A stretch of DNA of 64,000 nucleotides from Mycobacterium sp. SMC-8 (GTDB taxonomy: Bacteria > Actinomycetota > Actinomycetes > Mycobacteriales > Mycobacteriaceae). This document shows positions 8,515 through 17,634 of the stretch, one piece after another. The translations under genes and the position numbers were made by a program. The notes below the pieces were generated by a model, which worked only from the letters and a program-made list of their open reading frames with translations, searched no databases and was not told the DNA's origin. The stretch is taken from assembly GCF_025263565.1 (NCBI RefSeq), contig NZ_CP079865.1, positions 6,386,001-6,450,000 of the forward strand, in the 5' to 3' direction. Every line of letters begins with the position of its first letter. The first letter of the stretch is position 1.

Positions 8515-8865
8515 TCACCCGTCGGCCGCCAAGATGCAGAACTCGTTGCCTTCGGGGTCGGCCAGCACCACCCAGCTCTGCTCGCCCTGGCCGATGTCGA
8601 CCCGGCGAGCGCCGAGGGCGATCACCCGCTCCACCTCGGAGTCCTGGTCGTCGGGGGTGAAGTCGAAATGAATGCGGTTCTTGACGGCCTTGCCCTCGGG
8701 CACCTCGAGAAACAACCAGTCCGGCCCGACGCCGCCCGGTGCCCGCAGCACGACGTCACCGTCGTCGGTGTCCTCGGCCGGCCCGCCCAGCACCTGTGAC
8801 CACCAGGCCGCCAGTGCCCGCACGTCGTTGGCGTCGACACAGACCTCGCTGAACCTCAAACCCAT
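8515..8865 (-). CDS. VOC-superfamily (glyoxalase-like) protein
   Basis: This is a 116-residue single-domain vicinal-oxygen-chelate protein (MGLRFSEVCVDANDVRALAAWW at the start, ADPEGNEFCIL at the end, the classic last strand with the metal-ligand Glu). Family members include isomerases, dioxygenases and antibiotic-binding proteins; this glyoxalase-6-like type has no assigned substrate. Its start overlaps the fadD36-like stop by 10 bp and its stop touches the possible start of the next gene, so the three are probably one transcript. No specific function can be given. Confidence 0.78.
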   Translation of the reverse strand: MGLRFSEVCVDANDVRALAAWWSQVLGGPAEDTDDGDVVLRAPGGVGPDWLFLEVPEGKAVKNRIHFDFTPDDQDSEVERVIALGARRVDIGQGEQSWVVLADPEGNEFCILAADG

Positions 8866-10274
8866 TGCGCCAATTCCTTCTTCAGCAGCTTTCCCATCGC
8901 GTTGCGGGGCAGGCTGTCCACGACCCGTACCTCGCGGGGCCGCTTGTGGACCGAGAGTTGCTGCGCCACATACTCGATCAGCGTGTCGGGACGGGCGTCG
9001 CCGACGACGAACGCGACGATGCGCTGTCCGAGGTCCTCGTCGGGCGCGCCGATCACCGCGGCCTCGCGCACGTCGGGATGTGCCAACAGCACGGTCTCGA
9101 TCTCCCCTGCCCCGATCCGGAAGCCGCCACTCTTGATCAGGTCAACCGATTCGCGGCCGACGATGCGGTGCATACCGTCCGCACCGATCACCGCGACATC
9201 GCCGGTGCGGTACCAGCGGTCCTCACCGAGCACCTCGGCGGTGGCGTCGGCGCGGTTGAGGTAGCCGTCGAACAGCGTCGGGCTCTGCACCAGCAGCTGC
9301 CCGATCGCCTCTCCGTCGCGGGGCAGTTCCGTGCCGTCCTCGGCCACCAGCCGCGTCGACACCCCCGCCAGCGGCAACCCGACCCAGCCAGGCCTGCGCT
9401 CCCCGGCGACGAGCGTGCTGAGCGTGATCAGGGTCTCGGTGCTGCCGTAGCGCTCGATGGCGCGGTGTCCGCTCAACGCGGCGAGCCCCTCGAACACCGG
9501 GACCGGCAACGCCGCGCTGCCGGACACCAGCAGCCGGGCCGGCGTCAGCGCCCGTGCCGCGGCGCCGTCCTCGACGATGCGCGACCACACCGTCGGCACC
9601 CCGAACAAGAGCGTCCCGCCGAGCTCGCCCACCGCGTGGGCGTACGCCTGCGGTTTCGGCTTTCCGGTGTGCACGAACCGGTTTCCGATCCGCAGGGATC
9701 CCAGCAGTCCCAACACGAGACCATGCACGTGGTACAGCGGCAAGCCGTGCACCAGAGTGTCCTGCGGCGTCCACTCCCAGGCTTGGGCGAGCATGTCGAT
9801 GTCCGCGGCGATGGCGCGGCGGCTGACCACCACCCCCTTGGGCAGACCGGTGGTGCCCGAGGTGTAGATGATCAGCGCGGGCGCGTCCGGCGGGGGCTCG
9901 GCATAACGGTGCCAGGACCGGGCGTGGCGCCGCACCGGGATGTGCGGCAGACCGTCTGTCTCGCCGGGCAGATCGCCCAGCCAGGCCTGCGCACCCGAGT
10001 CGGCCAGGATGTGACGCCGCTCGGCGGCGCCGACATCCGCGGGAACCGGGACGACGGGCACCCCGGCGATCAGGCAGCCGGTGACCGCCAGCACCGTCGC
10101 GGCGGTCGGGGTGGCCAGCACCGCGACACGGGATGCGCCCGCGACACGTTCGGCCACCGACGTCGCCGCGCCCACGAGGTCGCTTCGACTCAACGACACC
10201 CCGTCGATGCGCACCGCATCACCGAGATCTGCCCCCGCCGCCACGGCCGCAGGATTCAAGGACGCCAGCAACAC
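8856..10274 (-). CDS. fadD36: Acyl-CoA synthetase (FadD36-like AMP-forming ligase)
   Basis: This is a 472-residue ANL-superfamily ligase that activates a carboxylic acid as acyl-AMP and then acyl-CoA. The P-loop-like motif LIIYTSGTTGLPKGV is at about residue 156. The adenine-binding IERYGSTETL and the YRTGD motif follow, and the C-terminal lysine is in PRNAMGKLLKKEL. The start is GTG 10272-10274 (VLLASLNPAAVAAG); the reading upstream is antisense to the Nudix gene. The position matches M. tuberculosis fadD36 (Rv1193). It is shorter than long-chain FadD enzymes and resembles malonyl/methylmalonyl-CoA synthetase-like MatB proteins, so a short-chain or dicarboxylic acid substrate is conceivable. 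Confidence 0.82.
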   Translation of the reverse strand: MLLASLNPAAVAAGADLGDAVRIDGVSLSRSDLVGAATSVAERVAGASRVAVLATPTAATVLAVTGCLIAGVPVVPVPADVGAAERRHILADSGAQAWLGDLPGETDGLPHIPVRRHARSWHRYAEPPPDAPALIIYTSGTTGLPKGVVVSRRAIAADIDMLAQAWEWTPQDTLVHGLPLYHVHGLVLGLLGSLRIGNRFVHTGKPKPQAYAHAVGELGGTLLFGVPTVWSRIVEDGAAARALTPARLLVSGSAALPVPVFEGLAALSGHRAIERYGSTETLITLSTLVAGERRPGWVGLPLAGVSTRLVAEDGTELPRDGEAIGQLLVQSPTLFDGYLNRADATAEVLGEDRWYRTGDVAVIGADGMHRIVGRESVDLIKSGGFRIGAGEIETVLLAHPDVREAAVIGAPDEDLGQRIVAFVVGDARPDTLIEYVAQQLSVHKRPREVRVVDSLPRNAMGKLLKKELAQWV

Positions 10275-10315
10275 AGGAACCGAGGCTACTCCCCGGGGGT
10301 GGTCATACTGGTGCG

Positions 10316-10852
10316 GTGGATTCGATCCGGGCATTGGGCACGCGTGAGGTGTACCGCAACAACTGGTTGACCATCCGCGAGGACGAGATCTGCAGAGCCG
10401 ACGGCAGCGCCGGCATCTACGCGGTCGTGGACAAGCCGACCTATGCGCTGGTGATCCCGCGCGACGGGGACCGCTTCCACCTCGTCGAGCAGTTCCGCTA
10501 CCCGATCGGGTTGCGCCGGTGGGAGTTCCCGCAGGGCACCGCCCCCGGGCAGGCCGAGCTCGACGGCGCCGAGCTCGCCGCGCGGGAGTTGCGCGAGGAG
10601 ACCGGCCTGGTCGCGTCGACGATGACCGAGATCGGGCTGCTGGACGTGGCACCGGGGATGAGCAGCCAGCGGGGCCGGATCTTTCTGGCGACCGGTATCA
10701 GCGAGGGGCCGCACGAGCGCGAGCACGAGGAGCAGGACATGCGCAGTGCCTGGTTCGCTCGCGCCGAGGTCGAGCAGATGATGCGTGACGGGATCATCAC
10801 CGACGCCCAGACCCTGGCAGCCTGGACCCTGATGCTGCTGCGTGGTCACTGA
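10316..10852 (+). CDS. Nudix hydrolase (ADP-ribose pyrophosphatase-like)
   Basis: This 178-residue Nudix protein starts at GTG 10316. It is divergent from fadD36 with a 41-bp spacer. The Nudix box is recognisable by RELREETGL, preceded by GTAPGQAELDG. The spacing between the first Glu and RE is one residue off the strict consensus. The N-terminal barrel (YALVIPRDGDRFHLVEQFRYPIG) is that of ADP-ribose or NDP-sugar pyrophosphatases, which hydrolyse ADP-ribose to AMP and ribose-5-phosphate. A role clearing nucleotide sugars is likely; the exact substrate is unproven. Confidence 0.8.
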   Translation: MDSIRALGTREVYRNNWLTIREDEICRADGSAGIYAVVDKPTYALVIPRDGDRFHLVEQFRYPIGLRRWEFPQGTAPGQAELDGAELAARELREETGLVASTMTEIGLLDVAPGMSSQRGRIFLATGISEGPHEREHEEQDMRSAWFARAEVEQMMRDGIITDAQTLAAWTLMLLRGH

Positions 10853-11007
10853 CCATCCGAATACCGGCTGCGCGAACGCCATTCGCACACGGAAGCCGAT
10901 ACCAAGCCGTGATCCAACCGTGCCCGAACAGGCCGTGTCGATCAGGCACCTTGACGGGTGGGGCAATTACGTTCGTGTTGCCAGACCCACCAGACTGCGA
11001 GGGAGCC

Positions 11008-11508
11008 ATGCCGGCGCGACGTGCGCGTAGTGCTCTTGCCTCCGCGACTTTCGTCGCGGCTGCGTGCATGTGCGCCGAGACCACCGCCGACGCCGCGACA
11101 CCCGACTGGAGCGGCAGGTACACGGTGGTGACGTTCGCGTCCGAGAAGCTCGGCACCAGTATCGCGGCGCGCCAGCCCGAACCCGACTTCAGCGGTCAGT
11201 ACACGTTCAGCACGTCGTGCGCGGGCACGTGTGTCGCCGTCGCGTCCGACGGCCCGGCTCCGTCGAACCCGACGATCCCCCAACCGCCGCGGTACACGTG
11301 GGACGGCCGGCAGTGGGTGTTCAACTACAACTGGCAGTGGGAGTGCTTCCGCGGCGCGGATGTGCCGCGTGAGTACGCCGCCGCCCGGTCGCTGGTGTTC
11401 TACGCCCCGACCGCCGACGGCACGATGTACGGAACGTGGCGCACCGAGATCCTGGAAGGAATCTGCAAGGGCACGGTGATCATGCCGGTCGCCGCATATC
11501 CCGCCTGA
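11008..11508 (+). CDS. Small secreted protein, conserved mycobacterial type
   Basis: This is a 166-residue protein with a Sec signal peptide (MPARRARSALASATFVAAAC and a cleavage site near TTADAA). The start ATG 11008 is preceded by GAGGGAG; the frame extends upstream without a ribosome site. The mature part is Trp/Tyr-rich (FNYNWQWECFRG) with four spaced cysteines that could form two disulfides. The family, common in mycobacterial exported proteins, has no assigned function. It is convergent with the proline dehydrogenase gene, only 5 bp apart. Confidence 0.7.
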   Translation: MPARRARSALASATFVAAACMCAETTADAATPDWSGRYTVVTFASEKLGTSIAARQPEPDFSGQYTFSTSCAGTCVAVASDGPAPSNPTIPQPPRYTWDGRQWVFNYNWQWECFRGADVPREYAAARSLVFYAPTADGTMYGTWRTEILEGICKGTVIMPVAAYPA

Positions 11509-11513
11509 GCGCG

Positions 11514-12467
11514 TCAATCCACCAGCGCGCGAACGAAGAACGCGAGGTTGGCCGGCCGTTCGGCCAGCCGCCGCACGAAGTAGCCGTACCACTGTGTTCC
11601 GAACGGCACATAGACCCGGATCGCGCTGCCGGACTCGGCGATTCGGCGCTGCTCGCCATCGCGGATGCCGTACAGCATCTGGTATTCGAACCGGTCTGTG
11701 CCGCGGCCGTATTCGCGCGCCAGCCCGGGGACCGCGCCGATGACCTCGGGGTCATGCGAGGCCACCATCGGATACCCGTTGCCCGCCATCAGGATCCGCA
11801 GACACTGCAGGTAAGAGTCGGTGACGTCGTCGCGGTCCCGGAACGCGACCGACGCCGGCTCGTCGTAGGCACCCTTGCATAACCGAATTCGGGCTCCTGA
11901 GGCCGCGAATTCGGCGCAGTCGGCCCGCGAGCGTCTCAGATAGGCCTGCAGCACCGTGCCCACCCAGTCGAAGTCCACCCGAAGCTCGCGCACGATCGAC
12001 AGCGTCGAATCGGTGGTCGTGTGGTCCTCGGCGTCGACGGTCACCCAAACCCCCGCGCGCGCCGCACGTTCGCAGATGGCGCGCGCGTTCTCCAGCGCGA
12101 TCTTGTCGCCGTCACGCGGCAGCGCCTGGCCCAGCGCCGACAGTTTCAACGAGACCTCCAGCGGCCGTATGTCGGCGGCGGTCTCACCACGGGCATCCAA
12201 TGCGTCGATCAGCTCGCGGTACGCGGTCACGGTCGCGCCGGCAGTGTCGGCGTCGACAACGTCCTCGCCGAGGTGGTCGATCGACACCAACCGCCCTGAC
12301 TCGCGGAGCTGCCGCACCGATGTCATGGCATCGGTGAGGCTCTCCCCCGGCACGAAGCGGCGCACCACCTCTCGCGTCACCGGCATCCGCTCGGCGGCGC
12401 GCCGCAGCCCGTCTCGACGCGACGCCGCCAGGATCACCGGCCGGGCGACGGTGTCGAACACGCCCAT
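11514..12467 (-). CDS. pruB: Proline dehydrogenase
   Basis: This 317-residue monofunctional FAD-dependent proline dehydrogenase oxidises L-proline to delta1-pyrroline-5-carboxylate and passes electrons to the respiratory chain at the membrane face. Family motifs are SLKLSALGQ, the FAD/substrate segment RIRLCKGAYDEP, and the C-terminal QMLYGIRDGEQRR with the proline-carboxylate arginines. It starts 3 bp after the pruA stop, so the two are co-transcribed and intermediate transfer is probably tight. It corresponds to M. tuberculosis Rv1188. Expression is expected to depend on the divergent PruC regulator. Confidence 0.94.
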   Translation of the reverse strand: MGVFDTVARPVILAASRRDGLRRAAERMPVTREVVRRFVPGESLTDAMTSVRQLRESGRLVSIDHLGEDVVDADTAGATVTAYRELIDALDARGETAADIRPLEVSLKLSALGQALPRDGDKIALENARAICERAARAGVWVTVDAEDHTTTDSTLSIVRELRVDFDWVGTVLQAYLRRSRADCAEFAASGARIRLCKGAYDEPASVAFRDRDDVTDSYLQCLRILMAGNGYPMVASHDPEVIGAVPGLAREYGRGTDRFEYQMLYGIRDGEQRRIAESGSAIRVYVPFGTQWYGYFVRRLAERPANLAFFVRALVD

Positions 12468-12470
12468 GGG

Positions 12471-14108
12471 TCATGCCTCCATGTGCGGGTAGGTGTGGTC
12501 GGTCGGCGGCACGAACGTCTCCTTGATCGAGCGCGCGGAGGTCCACCGCAGCAGGTTGAGCGGGGACCCGGCCTTGTCGTTGGTTCCGGAGGCCCGCGAC
12601 CCGCCGAACGGCTGCTGGCCGACGACCGCGCCGGTCGGTTTGTCGTTGACGTAGAAGTTGCCCGCCGTGTGCCGCAGACGTTGTTCGGCGGCAAGCACCG
12701 CGGCACGGTCGTCGGCGATCACGGCGCCGGTCAACGCGTAGCGGGCGGTGGTGTCGATGACGTCGAGGATGCGCTCGTAGTCCTCGTCGGGGTAGACGTG
12801 CACGGCCAGCAGTGGGCCGAAGTACTCGGTGCTGAACGCCTCGTCGGCCGGGTCGTCGGACAGCAGCACCGTCGGCTGCACGAAAAACCCTTCGCTGTCG
12901 TCGTATTCGCCGCCCACCGCGATGGTGACCCCGGCCGCGTCCTTGGCCCGTTCGATCGCGGCGACGTTCTTGGCGAACGCGCGTTCGTCGATCAGCGCGC
13001 CGCCGAAGTTGGTCAAATCGGTGACGTCGCCGTAGCGCAGCGACTCGGTGACGTCGAGGAAATCGTCGCCCATCTTCTGCCACACCGACCGCGCGATGTA
13101 GGCCCGCGATGCGGCCGAACACTTCTGTCCCTGGTAGTCGAACGCACCCCGGATCAGCGCTGTGCGCAACACTTCCGGCTGCGCCGAGGTGTGCGCGACG
13201 ACGAAGTCCTTGCCCCCGGTCTCGCCGACCAACCGCGGGTAGGAGTCGTACCGCTCGATGTGGGCGCCGACTTCGCGCCACAGGTGCTGAAACGTCGCGG
13301 TGGATCCGGTGAAGTGGATTCCGGCCAGCCTCCGGTCGGCCAGCAGCACCTCCGACACCGCCTTGCCGTCCCCGGTGAGCATGTTGACCACACCGGGCGG
13401 CAGACCCGCTGCCTCGAGCAACTCCATGACCAGGTAGGCCGCGAACGTCTGGGTCGGCGACGGTTTCCACACCACGGTGTTGCCCATCAGCGCGGGCGCG
13501 GTCGGCAGGTTGCCCGCGATCGCGGTGAAGTTGAACGGTGTGATCGCGTAGACGAAGCCCTCCAGCGGCCGGTAGTCGGTGCGGTTCCACACCCCGGTTG
13601 AGCTGACCGGCTGCTGGGCCAGGATCTGCCGTGCGAACGCGACGTTGAACCTCCAGAAGTCGACGAGTTCACACGGCGCGTCGATCTCGGCCTGGTAGGC
13701 GGTCTTGGACTGCCCGAGCATGGTGGCGGCGGCGATCTTCTCCCGCCACGGGCCCGCGAGCAGGTCCGCCGCGCGCAGGAACACCGCGGCGCGTTCGTCG
13801 AACGGGGTGGCCTCCCATCCGGGTTTGGCAGCGACAGCCGCCTCGACGGCGGCCTCGGCGTCGGCGTGCTCGGCGTTGGTCAACAGGCCGAGACGCTCGG
13901 CGTGCCGGTGGGGCTGGACCACCTCGATGGTGGCGCCGGCACCCATCCGGCGCTCCCCGCCGATGACATGGGGCAGATCGACCGGCTCCGCCGCGAGGTC
14001 GGACAGCGCGTCCTCCAGTCGATGACGTTCAGGGGATCCGGGGGCGTAGTTGTGCACCGGCTCGTTGGCCGGCATCGGCACATCGGTGATGGCGGTGATG
14101 GGGTTCAT
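12471..14108 (-). CDS. pruA: L-glutamate gamma-semialdehyde (P5C) dehydrogenase
   Basis: This 545-residue NAD-dependent aldehyde dehydrogenase converts glutamate semialdehyde (from P5C) to glutamate, the second step of proline catabolism. The start ATG 14106-14108 gives MNPITAITDVPMPANEPVHN. The catalytic cysteine is in FDYQGQKCSAASRAYI and the general-base glutamate is in LVGETGGKDF. The length matches mycobacterial RocA/PruA (Rv1187). It is the first gene of the pruA-pruB operon, divergent from pruC across a 92-bp spacer that holds an imperfect dyad. Confidence 0.95.
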   Translation of the reverse strand: MNPITAITDVPMPANEPVHNYAPGSPERHRLEDALSDLAAEPVDLPHVIGGERRMGAGATIEVVQPHRHAERLGLLTNAEHADAEAAVEAAVAAKPGWEATPFDERAAVFLRAADLLAGPWREKIAAATMLGQSKTAYQAEIDAPCELVDFWRFNVAFARQILAQQPVSSTGVWNRTDYRPLEGFVYAITPFNFTAIAGNLPTAPALMGNTVVWKPSPTQTFAAYLVMELLEAAGLPPGVVNMLTGDGKAVSEVLLADRRLAGIHFTGSTATFQHLWREVGAHIERYDSYPRLVGETGGKDFVVAHTSAQPEVLRTALIRGAFDYQGQKCSAASRAYIARSVWQKMGDDFLDVTESLRYGDVTDLTNFGGALIDERAFAKNVAAIERAKDAAGVTIAVGGEYDDSEGFFVQPTVLLSDDPADEAFSTEYFGPLLAVHVYPDEDYERILDVIDTTARYALTGAVIADDRAAVLAAEQRLRHTAGNFYVNDKPTGAVVGQQPFGGSRASGTNDKAGSPLNLLRWTSARSIKETFVPPTDHTYPHMEA

Positions 14109-14120
14109 GACGTGAGACTG

Positions 14121-14156
14121 GTCCACTCCATCCACGAAATCGATGGCCGAATGGAC
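14121..14156. promoter_or_regulatory. Imperfect dyad in the pruA/pruC divergent promoter
   Basis: GTCCA (14121-14125) and TGGAC (14152-14156) flank an inner CCAT (14128-14131) and ATGG (14143-14146) pair, giving nested symmetry centred on the divergent spacer. It is a plausible PruC binding site controlling pruAB. Confidence 0.35.
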
Positions 14157-14200
14157 AACCGGTGGGACACTCGATGGTGATATCGGACAAAGGAGCCGCG

Positions 14201-15817
14201 ATGGTGTCCACGCTCGCAGGTCTCGGTCTCGGCCAGCTGCTGCTGGCGCTGGATCGGACCATGGTCACGCTGATCGAGGCACCGCGCGGGTTGGACATGC
14301 CCGTGAGCTCGGTCGCGCTCGTCGACGCCGACGACATCAGGTTGGGGCTGGCCGTCGGCCCGGGATCGGCCGACCTGTTCTTCCTGCTCGGGGTGTCCGA
14401 CACCGAGGCGCTGTGCTGGCTGGAACAGCATGCCGACCGGCCGGTCGCGATCTTCGTCAAGGAGCCGACCCCTGCGGCGGTGGCCCGCGCGGCCGCGCTC
14501 GGCACCGCCGTCGTCACCGTCGACCCCTGTGCCCGCTGGGAGCATCTGTACCGTCTGGTCAACCACGCCCTGGAACACCACGGAGATCGCGGCGACCCGC
14601 TGCGCGACTCGGGCACCGACCTGTTCGGCCTCGCACAGTCCATCGCCGACCGGACCCGGGGCATGGTCTGCATCGAGGACGCCGACAGCCACATGCTGGC
14701 CTACTCGGCCAGCGACGAAGCCGACGAGTTGCGCCGGCTGACGATCCTCGGCCGTGCCGGACCGCCCGAGCATCTCGAATGGATCGGGCAGTGGGGCATT
14801 TTCGACGCGTTGCGGTCGGGTCCCGACGTGGTCCGCGTCGCCGAACGTCCAGAGCTCGGCCTGAGGCCGCGGCTGGCCGCCGGCATCCACCTGCCCGCCG
14901 ACCCGGCGCACTCGCCGCGGTTCTCGGGGACCATCTGGCTGCAGCAGGGGTCCGCCCCGTGGGCCGATGACGCCGAGGAGATCCTGCGCGGCGGCGCGGT
15001 GCTGGCGGCGCGGATCATGTCGCGGCTGGCGGCGACCCCGTCCCAGCACACGGCGCGTGTGCACCAGCTGCTCGGCGTGGCAGGCGGTGCCGTCGACGAC
15101 GTCGCCGCGCTGGCCCGCGAGCTCGGCATCCCCGCCGACGGACGCGCCGCGCTGGTCGGGTTCCACCGCCACGGCGGACCGCCGCCCACGGACGTTCTGG
15201 CGTTGAGCGCCAGTGCTTTTCGTCCAGATGCCCAGGTGGCGGCGGACGGCGACCGAGTGTACGTGCTGTTCCCCGAGCTGCGGGCCACGGAGGTGCTGTC
15301 GTCGTGGGCGCACGGCGTGGTGTCCACGCTGGCGCGAGAACTCGGATTCCAGGTGCGTGCGGTCACCGCCCCGCTGCCGGGGCTGGCCGCCGCGGCGACC
15401 GTCCGGGCCGAGGTCGACCGAGTGCTCGACAGCGCCGAAAGACACCCCGGCGCAATCGGTCTGGTCACCTCACTGGAGCAGGCGCGTCCGACGGTGCTGC
15501 TCGACGAAATCGTGTCGCACATCGCGACCCAGGGCCGGCTGGTGGACCCGCGGGTGCGGCGGCTGCGGGCCGAGGATCCGCTGATGGCCTCGACGCTGCA
15601 GGCTTACCTGGACGGCTTCGGCGACATCGCCGTCGTCGCCGCGCGCTTACACGTGCACCCGAACACGGTGCGCTACCGCATCCGCCGGGTGGAGAAGCTG
15701 CTGCGCACCTCTCTGGACGACCCCGACGAGCGGCTGGTGCTGATCCTGGGCCTGCGCGCGACGGAACGTTCGGCCGCGCCGCCGCCAACGCGGATCGACG
15801 CGAACTCGCACGGATAG
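14201..15817 (+). CDS. pruC: PucR-family regulator of proline catabolism (PruC-like)
   Basis: This 538-residue PucR/CdaR-type regulator starts at ATG 14201, preceded by AAGGAG with a 5-bp spacer. Two upstream ATGs lack a ribosome site. It has an N-terminal sensory region (about 1-130) and a central GGDEF-like CdaR domain. The C-terminal helix-turn-helix of the HTH_30 type follows (VDPRVRRLRAEDPLMASTL, then VAARLHVHPNTVRYRIRRVE at about 480). It is divergent from pruAB, as in M. tuberculosis Rv1186c, where PruC is reported to activate proline-utilisation genes in response to proline. The regulator name follows from position and family rather than from any ligand-binding residue I can see. Confidence 0.85.
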   Translation: MVSTLAGLGLGQLLLALDRTMVTLIEAPRGLDMPVSSVALVDADDIRLGLAVGPGSADLFFLLGVSDTEALCWLEQHADRPVAIFVKEPTPAAVARAAALGTAVVTVDPCARWEHLYRLVNHALEHHGDRGDPLRDSGTDLFGLAQSIADRTRGMVCIEDADSHMLAYSASDEADELRRLTILGRAGPPEHLEWIGQWGIFDALRSGPDVVRVAERPELGLRPRLAAGIHLPADPAHSPRFSGTIWLQQGSAPWADDAEEILRGGAVLAARIMSRLAATPSQHTARVHQLLGVAGGAVDDVAALARELGIPADGRAALVGFHRHGGPPPTDVLALSASAFRPDAQVAADGDRVYVLFPELRATEVLSSWAHGVVSTLARELGFQVRAVTAPLPGLAAAATVRAEVDRVLDSAERHPGAIGLVTSLEQARPTVLLDEIVSHIATQGRLVDPRVRRLRAEDPLMASTLQAYLDGFGDIAVVAARLHVHPNTVRYRIRRVEKLLRTSLDDPDERLVLILGLRATERSAAPPPTRIDANSHG

Positions 15818-15847
15818 GACCCGAGTCACCCGGGCCTGCGGCTCGGT

Positions 15848-16969
15848 CTACGACCCGGCCGGAGAACTGAGCCGCTCGACGGCGGCGGCGATGCGTTCGT
15901 CGGTGGCGGTCAGCGCCACCCGTACGTGTCGGGCACCACGCGGGCCGTAGAACTCGCCGGGCGCGACGAGGATGCCCTTGGCCGCCAGCCACGCCACGGT
16001 GTCGCGGCACGGCTCGCCGCGGGTGGCCCACAGATACAGCCCGCCCTCGGAGTGGTCGACGGTGAATCCGGCGGACCGCAGCGCGGGCAGCAGCGCGTCG
16101 CGGCGGCGCCGGTAACGCGCGCGCTGTTCCAGCTCGTGGGCGTCGTCGTCGAGCGCGGCCACCATCGCCGCCTGGATCGGCGTCGGCACCATCAGGCCGG
16201 CGTGCTTGCGCACCGCCAGCAATTCGGCCACCACCGCCGGGTCACCGGCGACGAAACCCGCCCGGTAGCCGGCCAGCGACGACGTCTTCGACAGCGAGTG
16301 CACGGCCAGCAACCCGGTGTGGTCACCGTCGCAGACCTCCGGGTGCAGCACCGAGACCGGCTCGGCGTCCCAGCCGAGGCCGAGGTAGCACTCGTCGGAG
16401 GCGACCAGCACTCCGCGTTCCCGAGCCCACCCGACGATTTTGCGCAGATGGTCGATTCCGAGGATCTGGCCGGTCGGGTTGCTCGGCGAGTTCAGATACA
16501 CCAGCGCGGGCACCAACGGGCCCAGCTGGGTCAGGGAATCCGCGCGGACCACCGCCGCACCGGCCAGCAACACCCCCACCTCGTAGGTGGGGTAGGCCAA
16601 CTCGGGCACCACCACGATGTCGTCGGCGCCGAGGCCGAGCGTCGTGGGCAACCACGCGATCAGTTCCTTGGTCCCGATCGCCGGAAGCACCGCGGCCGGC
16701 GAGAGCCCGGTGATCCCGTACCTGCGCTCCAACGCCGACACCGCGGCCCCGCGCAGTGCCGGGGTGCCGTGCGTCGTCGGATATCCCGGCGACGCGCTCG
16801 CCGCGGCCAACGCGTCGCGGATGACCGGCGCGACCGGATCGACCGGGGTTCCGACGGACAGGTCGACGATCCCGCCGGGATGTGCCCGGGCGGTCGCTGT
16901 CGCGTCAGCCAGGGTGTCCCACGGGAAGACGGGCAGCGACGCCGACTTCCGTGGCCGGCGGGCAGACAC
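15848..16969 (-). CDS. dapC: N-succinyldiaminopimelate aminotransferase
   Basis: This 373-residue class I/II PLP aminotransferase forms N-succinyl-LL-DAP from the ketopimelate using glutamate, between the DapD and DapE steps. The PLP lysine is Lys228 in HSLSKTSSLAGYR, with SPSNPTG at 161-167 and the substrate-carboxylate Arg in RHVRVALT near the C-terminus. It lies 9 bp downstream of fdxC, the same pairing as M. tuberculosis Rv1177-Rv1178. This window therefore carries three successive steps of the succinylase branch (dapD, dapC, dapE) within 17 kb. Confidence 0.93.
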   Translation of the reverse strand: MSARRPRKSASLPVFPWDTLADATATARAHPGGIVDLSVGTPVDPVAPVIRDALAAASASPGYPTTHGTPALRGAAVSALERRYGITGLSPAAVLPAIGTKELIAWLPTTLGLGADDIVVVPELAYPTYEVGVLLAGAAVVRADSLTQLGPLVPALVYLNSPSNPTGQILGIDHLRKIVGWARERGVLVASDECYLGLGWDAEPVSVLHPEVCDGDHTGLLAVHSLSKTSSLAGYRAGFVAGDPAVVAELLAVRKHAGLMVPTPIQAAMVAALDDDAHELEQRARYRRRRDALLPALRSAGFTVDHSEGGLYLWATRGEPCRDTVAWLAAKGILVAPGEFYGPRGARHVRVALTATDERIAAAVERLSSPAGS

Positions 16970-16978
16970 GGAGGTCGC

Positions 16979-17302
16979 TCAGTCCTCGCCCCGCGGGGGC
17001 AGGTTCTTGACGGCCGGGGGATCGTTGTCGGTCTGGCCGACCTTCGATGCACCGCCCGGCGAGCCCAGCTCGGCGAAGAAGTCGGCGTTGATCTGGGTGT
17101 AAGCGCTCCACTGATCCGGGACGTCGTCCTCGTAGTAGATGGCCTCGACGGGGCACACCGGCTCGCAGGCGCCGCAGTCGACGCACTCATCCGGGTGGAT
17201 GTACAGCATGCGTGCGCCCTCATAGATGCAGTCGACAGGGCACTCCTCGATGCACGCCTTGTCTTTGACGTCGACGCAGGGCTCAGCAATGACGTACGTC
17301 AC
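16979..17302 (-). CDS. fdxC: Seven-iron ferredoxin FdxC
   Basis: This 107-residue ferredoxin carries one [3Fe-4S] and one [4Fe-4S] cluster. Cysteines are at 9, 17, 21 and 25 (CIEECPVDC) and at 40, 43, 46 and 50 (CVDCGACEPVC). It is a cytoplasmic low-potential electron carrier of the mycobacterial FdxC type, homologous to Rv1177, and a likely donor to oxidoreductases or cytochromes P450. The acidic C-terminal tail (about 65-107) is usual for this group. It heads a two-gene unit with dapC and is divergent from the yceI-like gene. Confidence 0.93.
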   Translation of the reverse strand: MTYVIAEPCVDVKDKACIEECPVDCIYEGARMLYIHPDECVDCGACEPVCPVEAIYYEDDVPDQWSAYTQINADFFAELGSPGGASKVGQTDNDPPAVKNLPPRGED

Positions 17303-17634
17303 GAACTACTCCTAGTCCTCTCGAACTACCTGTCCAGTGGGGCTGCTGTCTAGGCAGGGCTCAGCCGAGCCCGGCCAACTCAGCAAGTATCCCTGCCGGT
17401 TGTTGGACGCCTGTCTCAGTGTGCCCTAACTTACCCGCCGCCCCGGGTAGGGGTTGCGCGTGGTTACTGATACTAAACGTCGCAGATACCGCTCGCCTAG
17501 TACCCCACGCCGCGGCCGACTCCGAAGATTCGGGCCGGGGTGCCGGGCGTGCGGGAATGAATTCGGACCATAGTCCGCTTAACTCGGATGTACGCGTCGG
17601 ACCACACCGACCCACTTCGAGGAAAGAGACACCC
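17303..17634. promoter_or_regulatory. 332-bp divergent intergenic region fdxC / yceI
   Basis: I see no gene here. The fdxC promoter should lie near 17303-17400. The yceI promoter lies near 17560-17620, where CGGAC-CATA-GTCCG (17564-17577) is a perfect 5-bp-arm dyad about 60 bp before the start. A clear ribosome site (GAGGAAAGAG) precedes the yceI ATG. The left half contains a short GC stem near 17360 (GGGCTCAGCCGAGCCC). Confidence 0.4.
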
